Below, in pieces: positions 18,906 through 28,020 of a DNA stretch of 64,000 nt. Under the pieces are notes generated by a model that searched no databases, was not told where the DNA came from, and was given only the letters and a program-made list of their open reading frames with translations. A program made the position numbers and the translations under genes. The first letter of the stretch is position 1. Every line of letters begins with the position of its first letter. The DNA comes from Geobacillus thermoleovorans (GTDB taxonomy: Bacteria; Bacillota; Bacilli; Bacillales; Anoxybacillaceae): the NCBI RefSeq assembly GCF_001610955.1, contig NZ_CP014335.1, positions 661,001 to 725,000 of the forward strand. The letters are read 5' to 3'.

Positions 18906-20328
18906 GGGGTACCCTGTTTGTCTCTCTAACCATGGAAATTATTGTAATGAAAAATGCTCATCTACAGTTCCTATTGGTTTTGTTTTGCCAAAAGAGCGAT
19001 CGCTCTATTGGCAAGTCATACAATCGCTCGAAAAAATTTTTTATCAAATAGAAGAGGACGAAGATTTGTATGTCGAAGTAGCTGTATATAACGCCTTGGG
19101 AATTCGCAGTGTGTTATTGATCCCCCTTATTAGCAAAGGGAAGGTGATCGGGGTACTGAGTATAGGAAGCAAGGAAAAAGTGGTGTATGATGAAGATGAT
19201 CTGTCCTTTTTTCAGCAATTTTGCGACCAACTGGCAGTTTGCATTGAAAATGCCCGTCTTTATAATGAAGTACTTACCAGTAAAAAAGAATGGGAAGAAA
19301 CGTTCCGTGCTGTTTCAGAAATGATATTCCTCATCGACCTAGAAGGGAATGTTTTGCGATATAACGATGCAGCTAACGAATTTTTTCAAGGTGACTTGTA
19401 TAAAAAGGATATATGTAAATTGTTATCAATCAATCCGAAGGAAAGCCCGATCGTGGAAATTTTAGAAACAAAAAAACCTGTTCATCGGCGTATTCACATC
19501 CAACAGCGGGTATGTGAATTGCGTTCTTATCCCGTCTTAAATGAAAAACAAAATATGTATGCTGTTATTATGTATCTCAATGACATTACTGAAAAATTGC
19601 AGATTGAAGCCCAACTTGTTCAATCAGGAAAGTTAGCTGCAATTGGGGAAATGGCTGCTGGAATTGCGCACGAATTGAATAACCCTCTCACCGCCATTCT
19701 TGGCAATGCCCAACTGTTGTTGAGGTCTTTTTCAAAAGATGATCGTATATATAAACTGCTATTTGATATTTATTCATGCGGGAAGCGTTGTAAAACTATT
19801 ATTCAAAATTTATTAACATTTTCAAGGCAAGATGAATATAGATTCGAGGACTGTTCTATAAATGATGCCGTTGAACAAGTATTAGGGTTAATTGGTGATC
19901 AAATTTGTAAACAAAATATTATTATTCAAAAAAGATTAGACGTTTCCATTGAATTGATTGAGGGAAACGTACAACAGATAAGCCAAATAGTTTTAAATTT
20001 ATTAATAAATGCTAAAGATGCGCTTGAAGAGATAGATATTCCAGAGAAAATCATTGTTATAGAAACAAAGTCGATCGTTGAAGCTGGAGAGCATTGGGTT
20101 GTTCTATCGGTTCGTGACAACGGAAAAGGAATAGAAGAACAATATTTACAGGAGATTTTTAATCCATTTTTTACAACGAAGAGGCCAGGGAAGGGAACCG
20201 GACTTGGGCTGTCTGTCAGTTTAGGGATTGCTGAGGCGCATGGTGGAACGATTGAGGTGGTCAGCGAACTTGGTAAAGGAAGTGAGTTTATATTAAAACT
20301 TCCAAAAAAGAAATAAGGGGGGAGATGA

Positions 20329-21783
20329 GTGGGGAATATTTTAGTTATTGATGATGAAAGGGAAGTTGGGACGTTTTTCCAACATTTATTAGAAGGAAGA
20401 GGGAACAAGGTTAAGCTTGGATTTAGTGGGGAAGATTTTTTTCAGTTGATTCAACAATACAAGTTTGATCTTGCTTTCATCGATGTGAAACTTCCAGATG
20501 CAAATGGTTTAAATTTATTAAAACAGTTAAAACGCTCATGTCCTTCTTGTAAAGCTGTTGTAATGACAGGCTATAGCACAGTAAAGACAGCGGTTGAAGC
20601 GATTAAACATGGAGCAAACGCCTATATTGAAAAGCCGTTTGACGATATTGAACAGTTAGAGCGATTAATCGATGAATTATTAAGTGATGGTCCTCTTTCA
20701 TCCCAAGATGATATGTATAAGCTGGCTGAGACGCTCGGTTTCATTGTTGGAACAAATAAAGAGATGAATGATTTGCTTAAATTGGCTTATAAAATTGCGA
20801 AAAAAAATGTGAACGTGTTGATTGAAGGAGAGACGGGGACTGGAAAAGAAGTGCTCGCTCATTTTATCCACAACGCGAGCATGCGCTATGACCAGCCTTT
20901 TATTGGGGTGAATTGTGGCGCTGTTTCGGAAACACTGTTAGAAAGCGAATTGTTTGGACATGAAAAAGGAGCGTTCACAGGAGCGGTAAAGGAGAAAAAG
21001 GGGATTTTTGAAATTGCTAACCGTGGCACGTTATTTTTAGATGAAATTGGAGAAGCGTCTCTCGCGACGCAAGTAAAACTGTTAAGAGTGCTAGAAACAG
21101 GGGAGTATATTCGCGTCGGGGGTGAAACGATCCGCAAAACGAATACACGCATTATTGCTGCTTCGCATGTCAATCTGGCAAAAGCGGTCGAGGAGAAGAC
21201 GTTTAGAGAGGATTTATTATATAGATTAGATGTTGTGAAACTTACCATTCCTCCGCTTCGAGAGCGGCTCGAAGATCTTCCAATTTTGATTGATTATTTT
21301 TTAAAAAAACTAAATACACCTCTATCGTTTTCAGAGGACTGTATTTCCCGTATGAAACAGTATCATTGGCCGGGGAATGTGAGAGAATTGTATAATGTTG
21401 TTAAAAGGGCGATAACTCTAGCGGAAGGAGAAACAGAGGTGATCACCGTTGATTATTTGCCGGAGAAGCTTAAGGTTCCGTTGCATTTAGGGCAAGTGTC
21501 GAATAACAAGCGAAGTACAAAAGATGAAGTAGAAGACTTAGAAGCTTATTTGCAAAAATGGATGAATGGTGTGCTAGCACTATGGAAAAACAGTGATCGA
21601 TTAGATCTTGAACAAGTAATATCTTCAGTGAAAGAACTAGAAACTAAAATCGGCCGATCTTTTGTAATGAAAATGTTAAAAGAAACGTTAGGAAATCGTA
21701 AAGAAGCAGCAGAGCGATTAAATATCAGCGTACGAACATTGAGATATTTATTAAAAGAAAAAGGAGCTGATCCAAAAGCGTAA
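20329..21783 (+). CDS. Sigma-54-dependent response regulator, NtrC family
   Basis: 484 residues. The receiver domain (VIDDERE; phospho-acceptor Asp in AFIDVKLPD; TGYS) spans residues 1-115. The AAA+ domain follows at about 140-375 with GETGTGKE, GAFTGA and LFLDEIGEA. A C-terminal Fis-type helix-turn-helix reads NRKEAAERLNISVRTLRYLL. GTG start with GGGGGGAGATGA upstream, 12 bp after the kinase stop. It is the partner of the interrupted kinase. A -24/-12 promoter in front of the nearby zinc alcohol dehydrogenase is the obvious target. Confidence 0.93.
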   Translation: MGNILVIDDEREVGTFFQHLLEGRGNKVKLGFSGEDFFQLIQQYKFDLAFIDVKLPDANGLNLLKQLKRSCPSCKAVVMTGYSTVKTAVEAIKHGANAYIEKPFDDIEQLERLIDELLSDGPLSSQDDMYKLAETLGFIVGTNKEMNDLLKLAYKIAKKNVNVLIEGETGTGKEVLAHFIHNASMRYDQPFIGVNCGAVSETLLESELFGHEKGAFTGAVKEKKGIFEIANRGTLFLDEIGEASLATQVKLLRVLETGEYIRVGGETIRKTNTRIIAASHVNLAKAVEEKTFREDLLYRLDVVKLTIPPLRERLEDLPILIDYFLKKLNTPLSFSEDCISRMKQYHWPGNVRELYNVVKRAITLAEGETEVITVDYLPEKLKVPLHLGQVSNNKRSTKDEVEDLEAYLQKWMNGVLALWKNSDRLDLEQVISSVKELETKIGRSFVMKMLKETLGNRKEAAERLNISVRTLRYLLKEKGADPKA

Positions 21784-21806
21784 ACGACTTTCGGATCAGC
21801 TTTTTG
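21763..21806. terminator. Bidirectional terminator
   Basis: AGCTGATCC (21765-21773) pairs with GGATCAGCT (21793-21801), with TTTTT on the plus-strand side and AAAAA before the left arm. It overlaps the response-regulator stop codon and also serves the convergent aldehyde dehydrogenase gene. Confidence 0.85.
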
Positions 21807-21818
21807 TTGCTTGATTGA

Positions 21819-23336
21819 TCAGAAAAATCCTAATGGTTTTGGATTGTAGCTAACGAGTAAATTTTTCGTTTGTTGATAGTGCGCTAACATCATATGATGG
21901 GTTTCACGGCCGATCCCAGATTGTTTATATCCTCCAAAAGCAGCATGGGCCGGATAAGCATGGTAGCAATTTGTCCAAACTCTTCCTGCCTGAATGCCTC
22001 TTCCGAAACGGTAAGCCAAGTTGATGTTTCTCGTCCATACCCCGGCACCAAGGCCGTACAACGTATCATTAGCGATCTCCAAAGCTTCCTGTTCATCTTT
22101 AAATGTTGTCACTGAGACTACTGGACCGAAAATTTCTTCTTGGAAAATACGCATTTTATTATGTCCTTTAAATACGGTTGGCTTGATATAATACCCGTTT
22201 TCGAATCCAGGGATTATGTTTTTTTCGCCGCCAATTAGGCATTCGGCGCCCTCTTGTTTTCCAATATCAATGTATGCAAGAATTTTTTCCATTTGTTCTG
22301 CTGAAGCTTGTGCTCCCATCATTGTGCTTGTATCAAGTGGATTTCCTGTTCGAATCTTTTTCACGCGTTCAAGAGCGCGCTCCATAAATTCGTCATAAAT
22401 GGACTCATGGATGAGAGCACGAGAAGGGCACGTACAAACCTCGCCCTGGTTTAAAGCGAACATGACAAATCCTTCAATCGCTTTATCTAAAAAGTCATCG
22501 TCTTTTTCCATTACATCAGGAAAGAAGATGTTTGGGGATTTGCCGCCCAATTCCAGTGTAACAGGAATAATATTTTGTGAAGCGTACTGCATAATCAGCC
22601 GCCCTGTCGTTGTTTCACCGGTAAATGCGATTTTGGCGATACGTGGACTAGAAGCTAATGGTTTGCCAGCTTCTAATCCGAACCCGTTGACAACATTGAG
22701 CACTCCAGGCGGCAACAGATCACCAATCAACTCCATAAGCACCATAATCGATGCTGGAGTTTGTTCAGCTGGTTTTAGCACAATGCAGTTTCCGGCAGCA
22801 AGCGCAGGAGCAATTTTCCATGCTGCCATCAATAATGGAAAATTCCATGGGATAATTTGCCCGACAACGCCGAGTGGTTCATAAAAATGGTACGCGATCG
22901 TATCGTCGTCAATTTGGCTGATTGTTCCTTCTTGAGCGCGTATGGCTCCAGCGAAATAACGAAAATGATCGATGGCTAAAGGAAGGTCAGCGTTTAATGT
23001 TTCACGGATTGGTTTGCCGTTATCCCATGTTTCGGCAACCGCTAACATTTCTAAGTTTTCTTCCATTCGATCAGCGATTTTATTTAAAATCAACGCTCTG
23101 TCAGCCGGTGATGTTTTTCCCCAAGCTTCTTTTGCCGCGTGTGCTGCATCTAACGCCAATTCAATATCCTCAGCCTGCGAGCGTGCTACTTCACAAAATA
23201 CTTCTCCTGTTATGGGTGTAATATTTTGGAAATATCGACCCGAAATAGGCAGTATCCATTCTCCGTTAATATAGTTATCGTATCTTGTTTTGAATTGAAC
23301 TTTTGCATCTTTTTCGCCTGGTTTGCTGTAAATCAT
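21819..23336 (-). CDS. NAD-dependent aldehyde dehydrogenase (acetaldehyde type)
   Basis: Oxidises an aldehyde, probably acetaldehyde, to the acid (505 residues). Conserved features: [12 protein letters not shown], the glycine loop FTGETTTGR, the catalytic glutamate in LELGGKSP, the catalytic cysteine region GEVCTCPSR, and EIFGPV. The ATG at 23336 is preferred over one 6 bases earlier because AAGGAG then sits at 7 bases spacing. It stands between an alcohol dehydrogenase and the sigma-54 regulator, completing an alcohol-to-acid route. No -24/-12 box was found upstream. Confidence 0.9.
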   Translation of the reverse strand: MIYSKPGEKDAKVQFKTRYDNYINGEWILPISGRYFQNITPITGEVFCEVARSQAEDIELALDAAHAAKEAWGKTSPADRALILNKIADRMEENLEMLAVAETWDNGKPIRETLNADLPLAIDHFRYFAGAIRAQEGTISQIDDDTIAYHFYEPLGVVGQIIPWNFPLLMAAWKIAPALAAGNCIVLKPAEQTPASIMVLMELIGDLLPPGVLNVVNGFGLEAGKPLASSPRIAKIAFTGETTTGRLIMQYASQNIIPVTLELGGKSPNIFFPDVMEKDDDFLDKAIEGFVMFALNQGEVCTCPSRALIHESIYDEFMERALERVKKIRTGNPLDTSTMMGAQASAEQMEKILAYIDIGKQEGAECLIGGEKNIIPGFENGYYIKPTVFKGHNKMRIFQEEIFGPVVSVTTFKDEQEALEIANDTLYGLGAGVWTRNINLAYRFGRGIQAGRVWTNCYHAYPAHAAFGGYKQSGIGRETHHMMLAHYQQTKNLLVSYNPKPLGFF

Positions 23337-23436
23337 TTGCATTCTCCTTGTGTCATAAAGTTTCAGAAAGATGTTTAAATTAAGCTATTTTCCATTCAGA
23401 TATACTCTTATGGCCATTGCGTCTTATAAAGTAGCT

Positions 23437-23470
23437 GCTCTTAGGGGAGGGGGAATCGTCCCCTAAGAGC
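23437..23470. repeat. Perfect 12-bp inverted repeat upstream of the aldehyde dehydrogenase gene
   Basis: GCTCTTAGGGGA (23437-23448) and TCCCCTAAGAGC (23459-23470) form a GC-rich stem in an AT-rich intergenic region of about 325 bp (23,337-23,662). There is no T run, so it is not a typical terminator. It lies about 100-135 bp upstream of the aldehyde dehydrogenase start, where an enhancer-binding protein could sit. The rest of the gap holds no gene I can support. Confidence 0.6.
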
Positions 23471-23662
23471 TTGATATAATAGGCACCGTAATGTTTTCTA
23501 GAAAGCAGATGATAGGCGTTGTGGTGGAACAGGTCGATTTCTCAAAATGGGAAACCTTATGATATCAATCCACTCCTAAACCAAAAACAGACAATGCCGA
23601 AAAAATCGCTATTTTCCATCGTTCCTCTAGGAAATTTAGGGTTGTTCTTCTGCTGCTTTGTG

Positions 23663-24673
23663 TTACATTGTTAAAACAACGCGGCCATTGATTTGACCTT
23701 TTTCCATCCGTTCAAATACTTCGTTAATTTTTTCTAATGGTACCGCTTCCACAATAGGGCGAACTTTTCCGCGTGCGGCGAAATCTAGAGCTTCTTGCAT
23801 ATCTTTTCGTGTACCGACGATCGAACCTTTTATCGTAACGCCATTTAATACAGTGTCAAAAATAGGAATCGGCAGTTCATCGTGAGGCAGTCCAACTATG
23901 ACAAGGCAGCCGCCGCGTCGCACGGATTGATAAGCTTGTTCGAACGCTTTTTTCGTTACAGCAACGCTAATAGCCGCTTGTACTCCGCCTACTTTTTCAC
24001 GAATGGCTGCTACAGGGTCTTCTTGCAATCCATTGATCGTAATATCAGCACCCAACTTTGCCGCAAGTTCTGCCTTTTCATCACTGATATCAACAGCAAC
24101 AACATTTAATCCCATTGCCTTGGCATATTGAAGAGCAATATGGCCCAATCCCCCGATTCCATAAATAGCGACCCATTCGCCAGGCTTGGCATTTGAAACT
24201 TTTAATGCTTTATACGTTGTGACCCCAGCACAAAGAATAGGAGCAACTTGTACGGGATCGAGGTTTTTAGGAATTCGTGCGACATAATTGGCCGGGGCTT
24301 TGCAATATTCTGCATAACTGCCATCGACAGAGTATCCACCGTTTAATTGATGTGGACAAAGTGTTTCTTGACCGCTTAAACAATATTCACATTCACCGCA
24401 TGCTGAGTATAACCATGGAATGCCAACACGGTCGCCAATTTGGATTGATTTCACTCCCTCACCGATCTCAACAACAATTCCTACCCCTTCATGACCAGGA
24501 ATAAGTGGAAGTTTCGGTTTTACCGGCCAATCCCCATGAGCCGCATGCAAATCGGTATGGCAGACGCCACAAGCTTCAATTTTCACAAGCACTTCGCCAT
24601 ATCCTAGTTTTGGTTTCTCCACTTCTTCAATTTGAAGTTTTTGCTTGAATTTGTGAACAACGGCGGCTTTCAT
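23663..24673 (-). CDS. adhT: Zinc-dependent alcohol dehydrogenase (AdhT type)
   Basis: Medium-chain NAD-dependent alcohol dehydrogenase, 336 residues, closely resembling the thermostable Geobacillus ethanol dehydrogenase. Catalytic zinc ligands lie in ACGVCHTD and PGHEGVG. Structural zinc is held by the CGECEYC...C cluster, and the coenzyme fold shows [15 protein letters not shown] at 24673 behind AAGGAGAT. It has its own sigma-54 promoter about 50 bp upstream and so is likely driven by the NtrC-type regulator in this module. Confidence 0.93.
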   Translation of the reverse strand: MKAAVVHKFKQKLQIEEVEKPKLGYGEVLVKIEACGVCHTDLHAAHGDWPVKPKLPLIPGHEGVGIVVEIGEGVKSIQIGDRVGIPWLYSACGECEYCLSGQETLCPHQLNGGYSVDGSYAEYCKAPANYVARIPKNLDPVQVAPILCAGVTTYKALKVSNAKPGEWVAIYGIGGLGHIALQYAKAMGLNVVAVDISDEKAELAAKLGADITINGLQEDPVAAIREKVGGVQAAISVAVTKKAFEQAYQSVRRGGCLVIVGLPHDELPIPIFDTVLNGVTIKGSIVGTRKDMQEALDFAARGKVRPIVEAVPLEKINEVFERMEKGQINGRVVLTM

Positions 24674-24720
24674 TTCTCACCATCTCCTTATAAAGTTTTT
24701 TGGTTTCGCCTACTATGAAA

Positions 24721-24738
24721 CGCAAAAATCGTGCCAAG
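24721..24738 (-). promoter_or_regulatory. Sigma-54 (-24/-12) promoter of adhT
   Basis: The minus strand reads TTGGCACGATTTTTGCG, matching YTGGCACGRNNNTTGCW at all but the last base, with GG and GC exactly 10 bp apart. It is almost identical to the acoABC promoter at 1034-1050. Transcription would begin near 24710, leaving a short leader before the ribosome site. Confidence 0.92.
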
Positions 24739-24770
24739 TAATAATGGTGAAGAAGAGGGGGGGTGATAAA

Positions 24771-25016
24771 GTGAAAGAACATTTAAAACAAGCAAGTTCT
24801 CAATTTGAAAAGTCGACTTCCTCAGAATTTGCGAATAAACGGTTGGAAGAAATAAACATGCTTCAACAGCTCCTAAAGAGATTTGATAGGGGAAGCGTGC
24901 CAAGATTTCGTCCATTTTCTCCAAATGTTCGGCAATTTTGTTCGAAAATTCGAACTTATCAAATGAGTGTCCCAAAAGAGATAGGACACCTTTTCTTATT
25001 GCCGAATAACGCATGA
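24771..25016 (+). CDS. Uncertain small protein
   Basis: An open frame of 81 residues starting at GTG 24771 behind a GGGGGG ribosome site, rich in charged and helical residues (SEFANKRLEEINMLQQLLKRF). I recognise no family. Against it, the last 15 codons run through a stem (GTGTCC...GGACAC followed by TTTTCTT) that looks like a terminator, and the region is immediately upstream of the adhT promoter, where activator sites are expected. It may be spurious. Confidence 0.3.
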   Translation: MKEHLKQASSQFEKSTSSEFANKRLEEINMLQQLLKRFDRGSVPRFRPFSPNVRQFCSKIRTYQMSVPKEIGHLFLLPNNA

Positions 25017-25130
25017 ACTCTCTGCTCGAAGATGATTGTGATGAGTGTTTGAATATTTGGAAAAAGGAAGAGGGGGAATGGAAAGAGAAGTATAAAATAT
25101 TACCTCACCTTGATGAAAGGGGTCGAAAAC

Positions 25131-25451
25131 ATGCATAAACACTTGCCCATGGAAGAAGATGTGATGGATTTGCTCATTGGTGGTTTTTCCGGCGTGATGT
25201 TGGTCGCCATCATAACGGTTGTTTTTCTTTGGCGGAAGGACCGGCCGCGTCGTTCCGCATGGCATTGGATTTTTGCTCATTTTCTGCTGTTCTCTATTGC
25301 CGCCTACTTTGCATTGAGAGCAATCAAGTTTGATCTTACCCATGTGCAGTCATCTGAAGAAATCTCCCTCCTTCTTGGCAAGGCGGGGCTGGCGTGGGGA
25401 GTGGGGATGGTTTGTTTGTTGGTCGGCATTGTGAAACTTTCCAGACGATGA
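25131..25451 (+). CDS. Small membrane protein of unknown function
   Basis: 106 residues with three predicted membrane helices (about 15-35, 50-65 and 85-102) separated by a basic loop (WRKDRPRRSAWH). The ATG at 25131 follows GAAAGGGG. No family is recognised. Monocistronic, closed by the hairpin at 25503-25545. Confidence 0.65.
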   Translation: MHKHLPMEEDVMDLLIGGFSGVMLVAIITVVFLWRKDRPRRSAWHWIFAHFLLFSIAAYFALRAIKFDLTHVQSSEEISLLLGKAGLAWGVGMVCLLVGIVKLSRR

Positions 25452-25494
25452 CCACGATTTAGATCGGTATGATTGTAGAGAAACGCCAAGCTGC

Positions 25495-25545
25495 AAAAAA
25501 AAGCCATCCGCCTTTATCGACTGACGGTTCTGAGGGGCGGATGGC
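25495..25545. terminator. Convergent terminator
   Basis: GCCATCCGCC (25503-25512) pairs perfectly with GGCGGATGGC (25536-25545). On the minus strand it is followed by eight T residues, and on the plus strand by GTTTGC. Confidence 0.8.
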
Positions 25546-25575
25546 GTTTGCATGATCATTCGAATCAGAAGCTGC

Positions 25576-26079
25576 TTATGTTGTTTTTCGATTTCTTGGT
25601 ATGGTCAGTGTTTTCCAGTTGTTTGCGTTCAGCTGTTTCGCGATATAGACGATTTGCCCGATATGATACGAATAATGGTACATTTGCCGCTCAATGGCTT
25701 CGATGACGGAATGGGGTTCGCCGCGGATCGTGACTGTCCGCAACAAATCCGTTTCTTGCAGTTCGTTCAGCGTCTGAAAGAAAGCAGACCACCCCTTTTC
25801 CCAGCAAGCCAGCACTTCTTTGCGCGTATGGAAGTCGTTGATAAACTCATCATCGCGGTTTCGGTCCGGTTTTTCCCCATCCGACGACAAAAAGTCTGTC
25901 CAGCGCGACACCATATTTCCGCTCATATGTTTGACAATGATGGCGATGCTGTTTGCCTCCTCATGAAAGCAATGGAACAGCTGTTCCTCCGAACATTGGT
26001 CCATAGCCCGTTCGGCGGTCTTTTTCATGTCAACAAAGCGTGCGCGCACCACTCGCAAATATTCTTGGCCGATGTTCAT
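25576..26079 (-). CDS. DinB-superfamily protein (DUF1572)
   Basis: 167 residues with the four-helix DinB/YfiT-like fold signature. The metal-binding histidines are probably those of IVKHMSGNM, near residue 50, and YHYSYHIGQI, near residue 137. Many such proteins are bacillithiol- or metal-dependent transferases, but the reaction of this branch is not known. Start ATG at 26079 after GGAGGTGTG. Confidence 0.8.
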   Translation of the reverse strand: MNIGQEYLRVVRARFVDMKKTAERAMDQCSEEQLFHCFHEEANSIAIIVKHMSGNMVSRWTDFLSSDGEKPDRNRDDEFINDFHTRKEVLACWEKGWSAFFQTLNELQETDLLRTVTIRGEPHSVIEAIERQMYHYSYHIGQIVYIAKQLNANNWKTLTIPRNRKTT

Positions 26080-26196
26080 TCACACACCTCCGTCAAAGAA
26101 ATGCCATCTCTTTTATTCGCCGTCGATGCTGTGATTTCTTTCTATGTGACGGCAAAAAGCAAAAAAAGCAACGCCTTGGGCGGACATGACTATGGG

Positions 26197-26340
26197 TCAT
26201 GTTTTCGAAGCAGGCGAGTGAATAATCAGATCATAGCGGCACTCTTCGTTGCCTGTGTTCATAAATTGATGTTCGCAGGCGGCGTTGTAATAAAGAGAGT
26301 CCCCTTCGTGCAAGACGTCCGTGTTATGAAAACTCCTTTG
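26197..26340 (-). pseudogene. C-terminal remnant of a cupin-domain transcription regulator
   Basis: A minus-strand frame without a start encodes about 45 residues ending at a TGA (26197-26199). It includes VLHEGDSLYYNAACEHQF and then NTGNEECRYDLIIHSPASK, the sensory cupin tail typical of XRE-cupin regulators. The helix-turn-helix half is missing and the frame degrades upstream into the end of the ABC permease region. It is a decayed gene, not an expressed protein. The rest of 26,080-26,440 shows nothing else I can support. Confidence 0.6.
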
Positions 26341-26439
26341 CTTTCCCTGAGTGCGGAGGATTCATTCGGCATGGTCGCGAAAACATCCTCTCGATTTTCG
26401 CCGAAAGGGTGCGAAATGTGAGGGATAACGTCCGCTCTT

Positions 26440-27210
26440 TTATACGTAGCTTCCGATTTTTCCGTTTTTTCTCGCCCAATGCCATTGTTGCTTCAAGACC
26501 AATGAGCCCATGGCCAGCCATAATAGCGAGATGCCGAGAGCAGGAAAGAATACGGGCCATCCTTCATTCACTCCTTGCACGGCCCAAGAAAGGGGAGAAA
26601 AGTAGTTGAGAATATGAAACGCTGTCGGCAATAAATTTGAAGATAGAAAAAAACCTGAGAAGATTAATAAATAATAAAGCAGCACCTCGGTAACGGCTCC
26701 GACTTGTTTTAAGCGAAGGGACAGTCCTAAAATGAACACACCGATTCCCGTCATCCCGATTAGGCTTACGCCGCCAAATACGACGATCTCCGTTATCATG
26801 GATAATATTCCCGAGAGAATTTCGGAAAATCCAATCATCAAAGCCGCACAGATGAAAAAGAGCACTACCCACACGGATGATAATGCGATTTCCGCGATCA
26901 CTACGCCCATTAAAACTTGCCATGGGGGAGTCTTGGTGGAAAGTACCTGCTCTGCCGTGCCGAGATACGCTTCCTCGATCACCGTGTTGCCGAGCTTTGA
27001 GATCAAATGAGCGCTTAAGTACCAAAGGCTGAAACCGAACAGTTTGAGCGTCGCTTCCTTTCCGGTTTGTATCGGGCTTGCGTACAGCGTACCGAGAAAA
27101 AAGACAAATTTAATGATAAGGCCAACGGTAAAATCGAACCAATACCGACGATACTCTGCCCTTTTTTTCAAAAAGGAAGCCAATACTACATTCAAGATTT
27201 GCAGGGGCAA
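26440..27210 (-). CDS. ABC transporter permease (ABC-2 type)
   Basis: 256 residues with six hydrophobic segments, typical of two-component drug or peptide exporters. The TTG at 27210 lies 8 bases after AAGGAGG. A longer frame extends back through the ATPase gene and is not the start. It follows the ATPase gene after 13 bp and so forms an exporter with it. Substrate unknown. A small peptide gene heads the same operon. Confidence 0.8.
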   Translation of the reverse strand: MPLQILNVVLASFLKKRAEYRRYWFDFTVGLIIKFVFFLGTLYASPIQTGKEATLKLFGFSLWYLSAHLISKLGNTVIEEAYLGTAEQVLSTKTPPWQVLMGVVIAEIALSSVWVVLFFICAALMIGFSEILSGILSMITEIVVFGGVSLIGMTGIGVFILGLSLRLKQVGAVTEVLLYYLLIFSGFFLSSNLLPTAFHILNYFSPLSWAVQGVNEGWPVFFPALGISLLWLAMGSLVLKQQWHWARKNGKIGSYV

Positions 27211-27223
27211 CCGACTCACCTCC

Positions 27224-27949
27224 TTAGACGGATAGGTTGGAACGAATAGCGGCCAAAAAATGAGTTTCAAGGTCGGCTGGAGTTGAAAAATGTTCTTTCG
27301 TGCCGCTCCAAACGATTTTTCCGCCTTGAATAAAGACAAACTTATTTCCAACGGCGTGGGCAAAAGGAATGTCGTGGGTGGTGATGAGAACGGCTTTCCA
27401 CCATTGGTTTTCTTCCGTTAACATGGTTCGGATATGATGTTGCGACTCAACATCAAGGCCAAGAGTTGGCTCATCAAGGAACAAAAACGGCGCTCCTTTC
27501 ATTAAGGCGATCGCAAATGCCAGTTTTTGTTTCATCCCACGTGAAAGGGTTTGGGTAAGACGCTCAGCGTATGGGGTTAGATTCAACACGGCCATCATTC
27601 GTTCGGCTCTTCGTTTTGCTTCAGCACGACTCCATTTGTTCAGCAAGCCGAAGTATAAGAGATTTTCCAAAACAGTTAAATAAGAATAGGAGTTGTCAGC
27701 TTCTTCAAATACGACCGCAATCGACTCGCGCGCTTCATCTGGATGGCGGACAACATCTACTCCATTGACATAGATGCTGCCGCTGTCTGGTGCAGTAAGC
27801 CCGATGATGCATCTTATTAAAGTAGTTTTTCCGGCTCCATTCGGCCCTAAAAGAATAAGTCGATCCCCTTCAACCAGTTCAAGGGAAACATTATGTAATA
27901 CTTGGCGGTTTGGCGGATAGATTTTGTTTACGTCTTGCACGGCAATCAT
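27224..27949 (-). CDS. ABC transporter ATP-binding protein
   Basis: 241-residue exporter-type ATPase (CcmA/DrrA class). Walker A GPNGAGKTT, Q-loop region VFEEADNSYSYLTVLEN, signature LSRGMKQKLAFA, Walker B LFLDEPTLGLD and the histidine switch TTHDI are all present. Pairs with the permease immediately downstream. No regulator or modification enzyme is adjacent except the MocR gene on the far side of the peptide gene. Confidence 0.88.
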   Translation of the reverse strand: MIAVQDVNKIYPPNRQVLHNVSLELVEGDRLILLGPNGAGKTTLIRCIIGLTAPDSGSIYVNGVDVVRHPDEARESIAVVFEEADNSYSYLTVLENLLYFGLLNKWSRAEAKRRAERMMAVLNLTPYAERLTQTLSRGMKQKLAFAIALMKGAPFLFLDEPTLGLDVESQHHIRTMLTEENQWWKAVLITTHDIPFAHAVGNKFVFIQGGKIVWSGTKEHFSTPADLETHFLAAIRSNLSV

Positions 27950-27979
27950 TTTTTTCTACCCTTTCCATTTAATAAGCTA

Positions 27980-28010
27980 GGGTGGTCTTGAAAAATCTTG
28001 AGGACCACCC
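27980..28010 (-). repeat. Stem-loop between peptide gene and ABC exporter genes
   Basis: GGGTGGTC (27980-27987) pairs with GACCACCC (28003-28010) around a 15-base loop. There is no strong T run on either strand, so it could act as a partial terminator or as an RNA-stabilising stem. This would give more transcript of the small gene than of the transporter genes. Confidence 0.5.
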
Positions 28011-28020
28011 GAAAGGATTA

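Larger units (their letters stand above)
17599..18968 (+). mobile_element. Insertion sequence, IS4-superfamily (IS701-like), 1,370 bp
   Basis: The ends are the perfect 13-bp inverted repeats ACTGTAGATGAGC (17599-17611) and GCTCATCTACAGT (18956-18968), with weaker similarity continuing inward. A 4-bp direct repeat TCCT flanks the element (17595-17598 and 18969-18972). One transposase gene fills most of it. The intact ends, intact transposase and clean duplication suggest a recent insertion. The family name rests on the transposase sequence only. Confidence 0.93.
17302..20316 (+). pseudogene. Sensor histidine kinase (GAF-PAS-HisKA-HATPase), interrupted by an insertion sequence
   Basis: The gene is split: codons 1-99 lie at 17302-17598 and the rest at 18973-20316. 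Removing the insertion and one copy of the 4-bp duplication TCCT rejoins ...HSLYFP with IGFVLPKERS in frame, giving a 546-residue kinase. Domains: N-terminal coiled stretch, GAF (crossing the insertion), PAS (EETFRAVSEMIFLIDLEG), HisKA with phospho-histidine in AAGIAHELNNPL, and HATPase (NLLINAKDAL, DNGKGI, GKGTGLGLS). Its stop is 12 bp before the response-regulator start. The downstream half could still be made as a shortened kinase from an internal start. The insertion probably disturbs alcohol-responsive control. Confidence 0.9.

Noticed and set aside
24688..25014. Minus-strand frame of 108 residues upstream of adhT
   Set aside because: It runs through the adhT sigma-54 promoter and a terminator-like stem, with no ribosome site.
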